From Campylobacteraceae bacterium (lineage in GTDB: Bacteria; Campylobacterota; Campylobacteria; Campylobacterales; Sulfurovaceae): a stretch of 18,607 nucleotides of DNA. Positions 1 to 7,560 of the stretch are shown piece by piece. Position 1 is the stretch's first letter. The number at the start of each line of letters is the position of its first letter. The DNA lies in the NCBI GenBank assembly GCA_026995985.1, contig JALWNF010000104.1, positions 1 to 18,607 of the forward strand. Reading direction: 5' to 3'. The notes under the pieces are model-generated. The model had not been told where the DNA came from. It saw only the letters and a program-made list of their open reading frames with translations, and ran no database searches. Made by a program: the position numbers and the translations under genes.

Positions 1-405
1 TTAATGAATCAAGAGAATCATATCTCTATTTTTGTAATTTTTACTATTATCTTTTTAAGAATTATTGGAACAACAGTTGCTATATACTCCAATGCAGTAG
101 GGGGAGTCTTTTTGCCCCTTATGAGTATTGGAGCATTGATTGGTTATGGTTTTGGAGAGATGATGAGCTTTTTTATGTTTCCTGTTGAACCTTTCTACTT
201 TGCTGCTATTGGGGCTTCTATATTTATGGGTATAATTATGAAGTTACCTCTTACTGCTGTTGTGTTGTCACTAGAGACCACCTTTGATTATAATGTAGTA
301 ATCGCCTCTGGAATTAGTGTTGTGCTAGTTGAGTACTTCTCAAATATCTTCTTTACTATTAAGAAAAATTATGTCAATAAGGCAGATAAAATAGAGAAAA
401 GTTAA
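1..405 (+). CDS. CLC-family chloride channel/antiporter, C-terminal part (5' end outside window)
   Basis: The reading frame is open to the left edge, so this is the end of a longer gene and the internal ATG at base 4 need not be its start. The fragment is hydrophobic with about four membrane segments. It carries GGVFLPLMSIGALIG, which matches the CLC selectivity-filter segment (GGIFAP in E. coli ClcA), followed by KLPLTAVVLSLETT, which matches the conserved RAPLTGIVLVMEMT helix. CLC proteins move chloride across the inner membrane as channels or Cl-/H+ exchangers. The protein ends in a short basic tail with no CBS domains after the channel domain. Family assignment is firm; channel versus exchanger cannot be decided because the gating-glutamate region lies outside the window. 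Confidence 0.85.
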   Translation, partial: LMNQENHISIFVIFTIIFLRIIGTTVAIYSNAVGGVFLPLMSIGALIGYGFGEMMSFFMFPVEPFYFAAIGASIFMGIIMKLPLTAVVLSLETTFDYNVVIASGISVVLVEYFSNIFFTIKKNYVNKADKIEKS

Positions 406-416
406 AATAATATCTG

Positions 417-422
417 TATAAT
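417..422 (+). promoter_or_regulatory. Probable sigma70 -10 box for the PycTM-DUF3616 gene
   Basis: A perfect TATAAT preceded by TG lies 43 bp before the start codon at 465, inside the 59-bp gap after the chloride-channel gene. No -35 is evident, which is usual in Campylobacterota. GAAGG at 454-458 is the ribosome binding site. Confidence 0.5.
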
Positions 423-464
423 ATCACATTTAAAAACATAAAACAACATTATTGAAGGTGCTTT

Positions 465-1928
465 ATGAAAGAGAATAAAGAGAAAAAAGTAGAAGACAAA
501 AGTCGCCTTCTTGAAAAAACAATAAAAGATAGTAAAGCTAAAAAGAGTAAAGATTTTCGCTCAACTGAAACACTATTTAGAAACTCTATTCGTTCAAATC
601 TTGAACTTACAGCTTTAGCAGACTCTAAAGCGAGTGTCCTTATTTCAGTGAATGGTTTTATTTTGACTGTAATTATTACAGCCTCTGGATTATATCTAAA
701 CAACTCAAACATGATATACCCTTTTATTTCAATTATTTTAACCTCTTTAGTTTCAATCTTGCTAGGGACTATGGCAATACGTCCAAGAGATAAACAGCAG
801 TTTATGAAAAAAGAGTATCTAAAAGAGTTTAGCTCTGTTGCCTATTTTCAAGATATGTCAGAGATAGCTCCTGATGAGTATCTAAAGAGTGTTAGAAGGA
901 TTTTAAAAGATAGAGAGGAGGTGCATGAGCATATTATTAAACATATACATATCTTAGGAGCAGAGATTAAAGTGAAATATAGTTGGCTAAAAAGAGCCTA
1001 TACTGCTTTTGGAATAGGGCTTAGTATAAGTGCTATTATGATGATTGTTGCACTCATTGACAATAAAGCAACAGTTCAACCTCCTACCGAGTTTCAACAG
1101 ATTTATGAGCCATCTGGTGCTGTGAGACTTGAAGATAACAAGATTCTCTTAGTTGAAGATGAGAGCAAAAATAGTCTACATCTCATATCTGTAAGCAAAG
1201 ATGGAGAGGTAGAGGAGTTGGGTGAGCCTAAAATGAGTCAAAAGGTAAAGAGAAGTTTAGAGCATAAGGTAAAAGATATTGAGGGTGTAGCTATAAATGA
1301 GCATAATCAACTCTATCTTATTACCTCTCACACTACTAATAAAAAACGCAAACATAAAAAGGTAAGAGAGCAGATTGTTCGTCTGGACTATAATCATGGT
1401 AGAGTCTCTGACTTTAAACACTACCATGGACTCTTAGATGCTATGCAAAAACTTCATCCTGCACTAGATAGCTCTTCAGACAAAAGAAAAAAGCAGATAA
1501 ACATAGAGGCTCTAACTTGGGACAGAGAGAGTAACTCTCTTTTAATTGGCTTGAGAAGTCCACTTATCAAAGGTAAAGCAGTAGTAGTTCCTCTAAAAAA
1601 TCCAAATGCTATTTTTGATAAGCATGAAGAGCCTAAGTTGGCTAAACCTATCTTGTTAGATTTGTATGGTGATGGTATTCGGGCTATGAGCTGGGATAGA
1701 AACAGAGAGGGGTATTGGATTGTCTCTGGAAGTGTTGGTAAACGCAAGGGGAGCTTCTCTTTGTGGTTTTGGGATAAAAAGAGAAATAAGCTAACTGTTC
1801 AGTATGAAGATGTAGATATTGGTTATGCTGAAGGGGTAACGACGCTACAAGATGGTTCTCTGTTTCTAGTTCAAGATAACGGCTCTGTTACTACACATGG
1901 TGCAGAGTATCAGATTGTTAAGGAGTAG
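465..1928 (+). CDS. Inner-membrane PycTM (DUF5706) domain fused to a DUF3616 domain
   Basis: A 487-aa protein in two parts. Residues about 38-200 match the Pycsar-effector membrane family (DUF5706/PycTM): a charged cytoplasmic N-terminus, the family hallmark LADSKASVLISVNGFIL (51-67) leading into TM1 (about 58-78), TM2 (about 84-104), a cytosolic helical stretch, and TM3 (about 180-198) after KYSWLKRAY. Residues about 212-485 resemble DUF3616, a probable beta-propeller: EPSGAVRL, DIEGVA (271-276), INIEALTWD (345-353) and LLIGLRSPL (359-367). Three membrane segments would put this part in the periplasm. In Pycsar defence, PycTM proteins damage the membrane after binding cCMP or cUMP made by a PycC cyclase; no cyclase gene is visible here. 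The porin gene downstream starts 4 bp after the stop, so the two probably share a transcript. Both domain calls are by pattern recognition; function is unknown. Confidence 0.8.
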   Translation: MKENKEKKVEDKSRLLEKTIKDSKAKKSKDFRSTETLFRNSIRSNLELTALADSKASVLISVNGFILTVIITASGLYLNNSNMIYPFISIILTSLVSILLGTMAIRPRDKQQFMKKEYLKEFSSVAYFQDMSEIAPDEYLKSVRRILKDREEVHEHIIKHIHILGAEIKVKYSWLKRAYTAFGIGLSISAIMMIVALIDNKATVQPPTEFQQIYEPSGAVRLEDNKILLVEDESKNSLHLISVSKDGEVEELGEPKMSQKVKRSLEHKVKDIEGVAINEHNQLYLITSHTTNKKRKHKKVREQIVRLDYNHGRVSDFKHYHGLLDAMQKLHPALDSSSDKRKKQINIEALTWDRESNSLLIGLRSPLIKGKAVVVPLKNPNAIFDKHEEPKLAKPILLDLYGDGIRAMSWDRNREGYWIVSGSVGKRKGSFSLWFWDKKRNKLTVQYEDVDIGYAEGVTTLQDGSLFLVQDNGSVTTHGAEYQIVKE

Positions 1929-1932
1929 GGGC

Positions 1933-3003
1933 ATGAGAGTATTTATGGTTATATTTTTTCTAATAACTACTCTTTATACAGCAGAGGAGAAGTTAGGTGG
2001 GCAGATTGTTGTAGATAGAGCATGGATAGATGGAGATGATGTTAAGAGTCAAGGTAGTGAAATACGCCGTGCAAGACTCTCTTTAAAGGGGAAGATTAGA
2101 CCTAAATTGGAGTATGAGATAGAGTATAGTTTTACAGGAAAAAACCATTGGAAAGATGTAAAGATAGACTATCAGGCTCTCAATAGTTTAGGCGTACAGG
2201 CAGGAAATATAAAAGAGCCAATAGGTTTAGAGGCACTTGTTAGTTCACGAAATAGTACATTTATGGAACGCTCTATGGTTAATACATTTATGCACAAACG
2301 AAAACTTGGTGTTGTGCTTAGTGGAGACTATGTAAATGCAAAGAAGCATGGAACACTAACTTTTGGTATTTTTGGTAGGTCACTAGATAGACTCTTAGCT
2401 AGAAAAGAGGATGGGACATCTATTGTAGGTCGTATTACTTATGCTATTATTCACTCAAAAGATAGTTTAGTTCATATAGGAGTTTCAGCAGGAAAAACAA
2501 AATATCACTCTAGCTCTATAAAATACTCAACTAATGCAGGTTCGCACCTATATCGTGGTTCACTTATAAAAAGCAAGATTAAAAATGTAACAAAAACTAA
2601 AAGGGTGGGATTAGAGACAGCTTTGTTAAATGGGGCATTCTCCTTTCAGGGTGAGTATATTGCTCTTGAGGCTTTTAACCAAAAAGATAGCTATGATTTT
2701 TATGGTTGGTATGGTCAAGTTAGCATTTTTTTAACAGGTGAGCATAGAAAATATAAGGTAAAAACAGCAAAATTTTCACGAACTAAGATTAAAAAAGATG
2801 CTTTAGAGGTTGCTTTTAGAGCAAGTAAGATTAGACTACAAAATAAAAAACATCGTCAAAAAAAGGAGGTTGATTTGACTTTTGCATTGAACTACTACTT
2901 TAAAAAAAATATTCGCCTTATGTCTAGCTACACCTTTGCAGAGGTTATGCAACCATCTATTAAAGAGCATATTTTACAAGTTCGTGGGTTATATGGATTT
3001 TAG
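1933..3003 (+). CDS. OprO/OprP-like outer-membrane porin
   Basis: A 356-aa outer-membrane protein. The chosen start at 1933 gives a signal peptide (MRVFMVIFFLITTLYTAEE) with AAGGAG placed before it; an upstream in-frame ATG at 1897 would lie inside the previous gene and spoil the signal. The N-terminal part has the phosphate-selective porin O/P pattern: IRRARLSLKGKI, LEYEIEYSF, then IDYQALN, AGNIKEPIGLEAL and ERSMVNTF. Alternating hydrophobic strands follow, and the last residue is Phe (VRGLYGF), the usual barrel-assembly signal. It should form a passive channel; whether for phosphate or another solute cannot be told. It is somewhat shorter than typical members (about 400 aa). It follows the DUF3616 fusion protein by 4 bp, which suggests that protein's periplasmic part and the porin work together. 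Confidence 0.8.
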   Translation: MRVFMVIFFLITTLYTAEEKLGGQIVVDRAWIDGDDVKSQGSEIRRARLSLKGKIRPKLEYEIEYSFTGKNHWKDVKIDYQALNSLGVQAGNIKEPIGLEALVSSRNSTFMERSMVNTFMHKRKLGVVLSGDYVNAKKHGTLTFGIFGRSLDRLLARKEDGTSIVGRITYAIIHSKDSLVHIGVSAGKTKYHSSSIKYSTNAGSHLYRGSLIKSKIKNVTKTKRVGLETALLNGAFSFQGEYIALEAFNQKDSYDFYGWYGQVSIFLTGEHRKYKVKTAKFSRTKIKKDALEVAFRASKIRLQNKKHRQKKEVDLTFALNYYFKKNIRLMSSYTFAEVMQPSIKEHILQVRGLYGF

Positions 3004-3044
3004 CAGATATATATCCATTCCAAAAATATCCTCTAAAAAAATTA

Positions 3045-3072
3045 AAAATGCAACTAAAGTGGCATTTTTTTT
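3045..3072 (+). terminator. Intrinsic terminator after the porin gene
   Basis: AAAATGC (3045-3051) pairs with GCATTTT (3062-3068) around a 10-nt loop and runs into an uninterrupted T tract (3065-3072). It lies 41 bp after the porin stop and just before the heat-shock operon promoter, separating the two units. Confidence 0.7.
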
Positions 3073-3086
3073 CTCTTTTGTTGCAT

Positions 3087-3120
3087 TATAATTCTTTCAA
3101 ATTTAGCCATGTAGGCTAAA
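3087..3120 (+). promoter_or_regulatory. Promoter of the small heat-shock operon with an inverted repeat at the start site
   Basis: A perfect TATAAT (3087-3092) predicts transcription starting near 3099. TTTAGCC (3102-3108) and GGCTAAA (3114-3120) then form a perfect 7-bp inverted repeat with a 5-nt spacer at the extreme 5' end of the message, about 25 bp ahead of the start codon at 3146. It could be a repressor operator or a 5' mRNA hairpin. It does not match the CIRCE element (spacer too short) or the HspR HAIR site. The ribosome binding site AAGGAAG (about 3134-3140) is outside the stem. Confidence 0.55.
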
Positions 3121-3145
3121 GAAAATTAAATAAAAGGAAGAAAAA

Positions 3146-3586
3146 ATGTTAGTAAAAAGATATGAACCATTTAATGATATTAGAAGAAGTTTTGACCTTG
3201 TTAATGCAATTATAAATACTATTGGAGAACAAGCGACTGCTCAACAAGAGCATATAGTTGACTTTCGTCCAAAGGTAAATACTCGTGAGACTGAAGATGC
3301 TTACCATATAGAAGTAGAACTACCTGGTGTAAAGAAGAGTGATGTTGACATTAGTGTCGATGGAAACATTCTTACTATCTCAGGAGAGAGAAATATAAAA
3401 GAGGAGTTTAAAGAGGAGGATTATCATAGAGTTGAGAGCCGTTATGGTGTATTCTCAAGAAGCTTTACACTTCCAGAGAAGGTAGACATTGAAAATATTG
3501 AAGCTGAGTTTGTAAATGGAGTTTTAGAGATTACTATTCCAAAACTAAAAGTAGATAACTCAAGCAAAAAAATTGAGATTAAGTAA
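3146..3586 (+). CDS. Small heat-shock protein, Hsp20/alpha-crystallin family (cytoplasmic)
   Basis: A 146-aa ATP-independent holdase. The alpha-crystallin domain spans about residues 40-134: PKVNTRETEDAYHIEVELPG at 42-61, then GNILTISGER, the SRSF strand, and the hallmark A-x-x-x-NGVL-x-I-x-IPK near 120-133. The C-terminus ends in IEI, the IxI tail used to dock neighbouring dimers, so oligomers are expected. No signal peptide is present. It is first of three Hsp20 genes in a row, 13 bp ahead of the next, with a clear AAGGA ribosome binding site. Confidence 0.93.
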   Translation: MLVKRYEPFNDIRRSFDLVNAIINTIGEQATAQQEHIVDFRPKVNTRETEDAYHIEVELPGVKKSDVDISVDGNILTISGERNIKEEFKEEDYHRVESRYGVFSRSFTLPEKVDIENIEAEFVNGVLEITIPKLKVDNSSKKIEIK

Positions 3587-3599
3587 TAAGGAGTGAATT

Positions 3600-4040
3600 A
3601 TGGGTGTAACAAAAGATAAAATTATTGAAAATGGAAAAGAGTTAGTAAATGCAGTTGAAGAGAAGGTAGAAAAGGGGCTAGAGGTAGCAAAAGAGGCGTT
3701 AGGAAATGTTGCTAGACATCTTCCTTTGGCAAACTTTGCAAAACATAGTCCTGATACTTACGATATTGAGATTGACCTACCAGGTGTAAATAAAGATGAT
3801 ATTGAGCTTAAAATTGAAGATGACTACTTAACAGTCAATGCAATTAGAAAGACAAAAAATGAGGTAAAAGAGGAGGACTACTATCTTTGTGAAAGTAGTT
3901 ATGGGCTTATCTCACGAAGCTTCATCTTACCAAAAGATGTTGACAGAGACAAAATCTCAGCTCACTATGAAGATGGTAGACTCTATATTACATTAGAAAA
4001 AGAGGACTCAAGAAAAGCTCGTAATATATCAATTAAGTAG
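3600..4040 (+). CDS. Second small heat-shock protein with a helical N-terminus
   Basis: A 146-aa Hsp20 protein. The crystallin domain covers about 50-135 (DTYDIEIDLPGVNKDDIEL, the SRSF strand, then YEDGRLYITLEK); the hallmark reads GRL in place of GVL. The C-terminal IxI tail is present (ISIK). Its N-terminus differs from gene 1: residues 1-40 form a lysine/glutamate-rich amphipathic helix (KDKIIENGKELVNAVEEKVE), whereas the first protein begins with the more usual short acidic/aromatic segment. N-termini of Hsp20 proteins choose clients and oligomer type, so the two copies probably differ in partners. AAGGAG lies in the 13-bp gap before the start. Family call is firm; the role of the helical arm is inference. 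Confidence 0.92.
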   Translation: MGVTKDKIIENGKELVNAVEEKVEKGLEVAKEALGNVARHLPLANFAKHSPDTYDIEIDLPGVNKDDIELKIEDDYLTVNAIRKTKNEVKEEDYYLCESSYGLISRSFILPKDVDRDKISAHYEDGRLYITLEKEDSRKARNISIK

Positions 4041-4051
4041 GAAGATTAGCA

Positions 4052-4561
4052 ATGAAAAATAGATTGTTAAAGAGCATACTTTTAGCTACTATTCCTATGG
4101 TAGCTATTTATGCTGATAGTAATTTAACCAAAAATCCTTTTGCAAATGACCCAATATTTCAACACTTTCAAAAGTTGCAGGAGGATATGAATAGAATTTT
4201 TGAAGAGTTTCATAAAAATGCCTTTAAAGGGTTAGCTATTGACCCGAATTTTGAAAAGAGTTTTTCTTTTAAGCCAGATACAGACCTAATAGATAAGGGT
4301 GACAGTTATGAGCTAAAGATGGATTTAGCGGGTATGGATAGTAAGAATATCAAGATTGATGTTCAAGGAAACTACATAAGTGTTACAGCTAAGAGTGAAG
4401 AGAGCAAAGAGAAGAAAGAGGGTGGAAAGATTATCCATCAAGAGCGTCATATAGGTATGGTACAGCGTGGTATGACCCTACCAAAAGATGCAGATGTTGA
4501 ACACTATAAGAGTGAGTATAAAAATGGTGTTTTAACCATTACCATACCTAAAAAGAAGTAA
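4052..4561 (+). CDS. Exported (periplasmic) small heat-shock protein
   Basis: A 169-aa Hsp20 protein that begins with a signal peptide: two basic residues, a hydrophobic core (LLKSILLATIPMVAIYA) and likely cleavage after Ala21 before DSNLT. The mature protein has an amphipathic N-terminal arm (PIFQHFQKLQEDMNRIFEEF), then the crystallin domain from about residue 72 (FKPDTDLIDKGDSYELKMDL, GNYISVTAKSEE, then YKNGVLTITIPKKK). It stops directly after the last strand, so it lacks the C-terminal IxI tail of its two neighbours and may form only small oligomers. Periplasmic Hsp20 proteins are uncommon; such a holdase would guard exported proteins without ATP. It follows the second gene by 11 bp and precedes the M48 protease gene. 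Confidence 0.88.
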   Translation: MKNRLLKSILLATIPMVAIYADSNLTKNPFANDPIFQHFQKLQEDMNRIFEEFHKNAFKGLAIDPNFEKSFSFKPDTDLIDKGDSYELKMDLAGMDSKNIKIDVQGNYISVTAKSEESKEKKEGGKIIHQERHIGMVQRGMTLPKDADVEHYKSEYKNGVLTITIPKKK

Positions 4562-4600
4562 AATAGCAGAAAATAATAACCATTAAAAAGGAGTGTGTGA

Positions 4601-5437
4601 ATGGAGCAGTTTAAAACTTATGTGTTAATGATAGGATTGACCCTCCTTTTTATTTGGTTTGGTGGGTTGGTTGCTGGTCAGACAGGTATGATTCTTGCTT
4701 TTATTGCAGCTATGGGTATGAATTTCTATGCATACTTCTACTCTCATGAGCAAGTTCTTAAACACTATCATGCTATTCCTGTGACTAGAGGTCAAGCTCC
4801 TAGACTCTATGAAATTGTTGAACGATTGACCTACAAAGCAAATCTGCCTATGCCACAGTTATATATCATACCAGAAGAGATGCCAAATGCTTTTGCAACA
4901 GGTCGTGACTATGAACATGCTGTTGTTGCAGTAACAGAGGGGCTTTTGGATTTGTTAGATGAAGATGAGGTAGAGGCTGTTATTGCTCATGAGTTGAGTC
5001 ATATTAAACATTACGATATGTTAGTAGGAACTATTGCTGCAACTCTTGCAGGTGCTATTGCTATGTTGGCAAACTTTGGAATGTTTTTTGGTGGAAGTAG
5101 TGATGATGATAGACCAAACCCTATAGTAATGATGATTTTAATGTTTGTTATGCCATTAGCTGCGACAATTATACAGATGACGGTTAGTAGAAACCGTGAG
5201 TTTATGGCAGATGAGGGTGCTGCAAGAATTACAGGACACCCAGAGTGGCTACAGAGTGCATTACAAAAACTTGACTACTATGCAAGAGGAATGGTCATGC
5301 CAGAGGCTGAACCACAAACAGCTCACATGTTTATAGTAAACCCTTTTACAGGGAAAGATTTTTCAATGCAACAGCTCTTTAGTACCCACCCAACTACTGA
5401 GCAACGTATTGCACGACTGGAGGCTTTAAAGAGATAA
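4601..5437 (+). CDS. htpX: HtpX-type M48 membrane zinc metalloprotease
   Basis: A 278-aa inner-membrane protease, close to the usual HtpX length. Two membrane segments open the protein (about 6-25 and 29-47). The catalytic zinc motif is HELSH at residues 130-134 ([11 protein letters not shown]), and Glu200 in [10 protein letters not shown] is the expected third ligand. Two further hydrophobic segments lie between them (about 142-163 and 175-194). The C-terminal [16 protein letters not shown] is the family's substrate-cleft signature. HtpX degrades misfolded membrane proteins on the cytoplasmic side. It has its own AAGGAG ribosome binding site and lies 39 bp after the third Hsp20 gene, most likely in the same heat-stress operon. 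Its last 12 bp overlap the end of the convergent FtsH-like gene. Confidence 0.92.
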   Translation: MEQFKTYVLMIGLTLLFIWFGGLVAGQTGMILAFIAAMGMNFYAYFYSHEQVLKHYHAIPVTRGQAPRLYEIVERLTYKANLPMPQLYIIPEEMPNAFATGRDYEHAVVAVTEGLLDLLDEDEVEAVIAHELSHIKHYDMLVGTIAATLAGAIAMLANFGMFFGGSSDDDRPNPIVMMILMFVMPLAATIIQMTVSRNREFMADEGAARITGHPEWLQSALQKLDYYARGMVMPEAEPQTAHMFIVNPFTGKDFSMQQLFSTHPTTEQRIARLEALKR

Positions 5438-7402
5438 TTTATCTTTAAACTTCCTAATCTCTTCAAATATCTCCTCCTTAGATAAAACCCAACGCTCAAT
5501 AAGCTCATTTGCTAAGTGCTTAATAAGCTCTTGGTCATCTCTTAGTATCTCTAAAGTTTCACTATATAGCTCTTCAGCTTTTGCCTCCATCTTCTCATAA
5601 GCTATCTTTTTTAAACTATCTAAATTGTCTAATTTTAGTTTTGAAGTAGAGTAAGCAGAAGTTTCAATAAATAGATGATTTAAGATATGGGTAATCTTCT
5701 CAATATCGTTTGCTGAACCTGTAGTGATATTGTGCTTTCCAAAAATTAACTCCTCAGCTGCAACCCCACCATAGAGTATGCGAATCTCTTTCTCTAACTT
5801 TTCAATACTATGTAGTAGAAGGTCATCTGACTCACTAAGTACATAGCCCAAAGCATTAGCACGAGAGATACTTTCAGATGAGATTTTAATGACCTTCATC
5901 TCTTTTTGAGTCTTATCCATATCAAAATTGTTCTCTTTTAGAGTCTGTTTAAAGTCTGTCAAAAAGTGACCAATCTCATGAATAGAGATAATATGTCGCT
6001 CTTTTTCTCTATTTTTAGTAGTTTTACGGTTAGATTGACCAATCATTACAACCTCAAAAGCCTTCATAAGATGCTCTTGATTAACTTTTTCTTGCTTTGC
6101 AATAGCAAGAAGAGAAGCCTCTTGAACAATAGTTTTTAGCGTTCTTGGGCTTGTTTGTGAAAAGGCTTTAGATAGTTTAGTGTAGTCTATATTCTCCTCT
6201 TTATTCTTAACAGGTTTCATAAAGTGTTTTAGTAGCTCTTCACGCTCCTCTTCATTTGGGAGTCTAAAATGTATCTTCTTTTTAAAACGAGCTGCCATAG
6301 CAGAGTCTAGCTCCATATTACTCTCATCAAAGTTTGAAGCGACAATAGTAATAATACGTACATCGTGAATACTTCTAACACCTTCTAGATGAGTGAGTAG
6401 CTCATTTTGAGTGTCATCTGCCCATTTTTCATGATATATTCCACGCTTTCTAAGAAGTGTTTGAGCCTCATCTATAAAGACTATACATGTATTGTATTTA
6501 TTCTCTTGTGCAAGTTCATTAGCTTTTGCATATATACTTTTAATGACATTTGCTCCACCTGCAACAAAGCCTGTCTCAACATTTCCTGTAGTAACTAAAA
6601 TTGGAACATCAAGCTTTTTTGCAATCTGAACAGCCATTGTAGTTTTTCCTGTTCCTTGCTCTCCAGAGAACATAATATTAAAAATATCTTCAATTCCATA
6701 TTTAGAATAGAGAGATACATTTTTAAGCATATCAACAAGATGATGAATCTCCTCTTTAATATCATCATAACCAATGATATCGTCCATACTTCCTTTTATC
6801 TCTTTTGGTTTGTAGACTTTGAATTTATCTCCACCTAGTAATAGCATTCCAGAGCTTTGAAGTATGAGTATAGCAAATCCTATAAGTAATAAATCTAGTG
6901 CATGTTCTTTTACAAAATTTAAGATAGGAAAGTTAGCAATATTATCCTCTTTTTTTATCCATTGATAGTTAACATTAGCTTTAATTAGCTCTTTTTCAAT
7001 ATTTCTTGTAATGCTATATATAGGAACATTATGTATATTTCTTGTAAGATTTCCATCTAGATAGACAATATCAACATTTAGTTTATCATCAACTATAAAA
7101 AAAACTTTCTCTGCTGTAACTAGCTGAGCTACTGCTGATTTATTCATATCAAAATAGTCTACCTCTTTTATATTTTTAGAGATTTTTTGAAGTTCATTCT
7201 CTCCTTGAGTCTCTTTTTTGATAAGATGTGCAGTGTAAAAACTCAAGTCAATAGTTAGTAGAAGTGTTATAACAAGCAAAATCTTCTGTTTTGTTGGAAT
7301 CTTTTTTTGAACAAGTTGTAGCTCTGTAAGTTTTTTTTCTATCTTTTTATATATATCTGAGTTTTTAATTTTTTTAATAAGTTTTTTTAGCCAGTTAATC
7401 AT
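5426..7402 (-). CDS. Divergent FtsH-like membrane AAA+ zinc metalloprotease
   Basis: A 658-aa protein with FtsH architecture: TM1 (about 41-61), a periplasmic domain, TM2 (about 169-189), an AAA+ module and a peptidase domain. Walker A is GEQGTGKT (247-254), Walker B CIVFIDEA (306-313), the pore loop GFVAGG (278-283) and sensor-1 ASN (355-357). The zinc site is HEIGH (475-479), with Asp566 in [10 protein letters not shown] as third ligand. It departs from true FtsH in the second region of homology: [11 protein letters not shown] replaces LDPALLRPGRFDR, so one of the two arginine fingers is missing. A canonical FtsH probably exists elsewhere in the genome. It should extract and degrade membrane proteins, and it faces the Hsp20/HtpX operon tail to tail. 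The very basic N-terminal arm (1-40) is also unusual. Family firm; substrate unknown. Confidence 0.85.
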   Translation of the reverse strand: MINWLKKLIKKIKNSDIYKKIEKKLTELQLVQKKIPTKQKILLVITLLLTIDLSFYTAHLIKKETQGENELQKISKNIKEVDYFDMNKSAVAQLVTAEKVFFIVDDKLNVDIVYLDGNLTRNIHNVPIYSITRNIEKELIKANVNYQWIKKEDNIANFPILNFVKEHALDLLLIGFAILILQSSGMLLLGGDKFKVYKPKEIKGSMDDIIGYDDIKEEIHHLVDMLKNVSLYSKYGIEDIFNIMFSGEQGTGKTTMAVQIAKKLDVPILVTTGNVETGFVAGGANVIKSIYAKANELAQENKYNTCIVFIDEAQTLLRKRGIYHEKWADDTQNELLTHLEGVRSIHDVRIITIVASNFDESNMELDSAMAARFKKKIHFRLPNEEEREELLKHFMKPVKNKEENIDYTKLSKAFSQTSPRTLKTIVQEASLLAIAKQEKVNQEHLMKAFEVVMIGQSNRKTTKNREKERHIISIHEIGHFLTDFKQTLKENNFDMDKTQKEMKVIKISSESISRANALGYVLSESDDLLLHSIEKLEKEIRILYGGVAAEELIFGKHNITTGSANDIEKITHILNHLFIETSAYSTSKLKLDNLDSLKKIAYEKMEAKAEELYSETLEILRDDQELIKHLANELIERWVLSKEEIFEEIRKFKDKLSL

Positions 7403-7436
7403 TTTATATTAATTCTTTTTTTGTTTTTTGTAGTAT

Positions 7437-7442
7437 ATTATA
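7437..7442 (-). promoter_or_regulatory. Probable -10 box for the FtsH-like gene
   Basis: Read on the minus strand, TATAAT lies 34 bp before the start codon at 7402, in a very AT-rich gap where chance matches are common. The ribosome binding site (AAAGAATT) is weak. Confidence 0.35.
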
Positions 7443-7513
7443 TTTTACATTATTACTTAAATAGATAATAAAAAAATTAGCTATTTCAAGTTAAATAGAT
7501 ATAACTAATAGGG

Positions 7514-7560
7514 TTGACTTCACCGATAGGTTTACCTGTTTGATGCAAGGTTTTGTTAGA
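7514..7560. repeat. Left copy of the inverted island-end repeat
   Basis: Read on the minus strand, this stretch holds TCTAACAAA (7560-7552), which contains the stop codon of the RloB gene, then an 18-nt spacer, then AAACCTATCGGTGAAGTCAA (7533-7514). Both blocks recur in the opposite orientation at 11612-11648. The copies match 9/9 and 19/20. Confidence 0.75.

Noticed and set aside
465..1928. A complete Pycsar system
   Set aside because: No nucleotidyl cyclase gene lies in the window; the neighbours are a chloride channel and a porin.
1897..1932. Upstream ATG for the porin
   Set aside because: It lies inside the preceding gene, has no ribosome binding site and would put basic residues ahead of the signal peptide; the start at 1933 has AAGGAG and a clean signal.
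3102..3120. CIRCE (HrcA) operator
   Set aside because: CIRCE is TTAGCACTC-N9-GAGTGCTAA; here only TTAGC/GCTAA is shared and the spacing between the halves is far too short.
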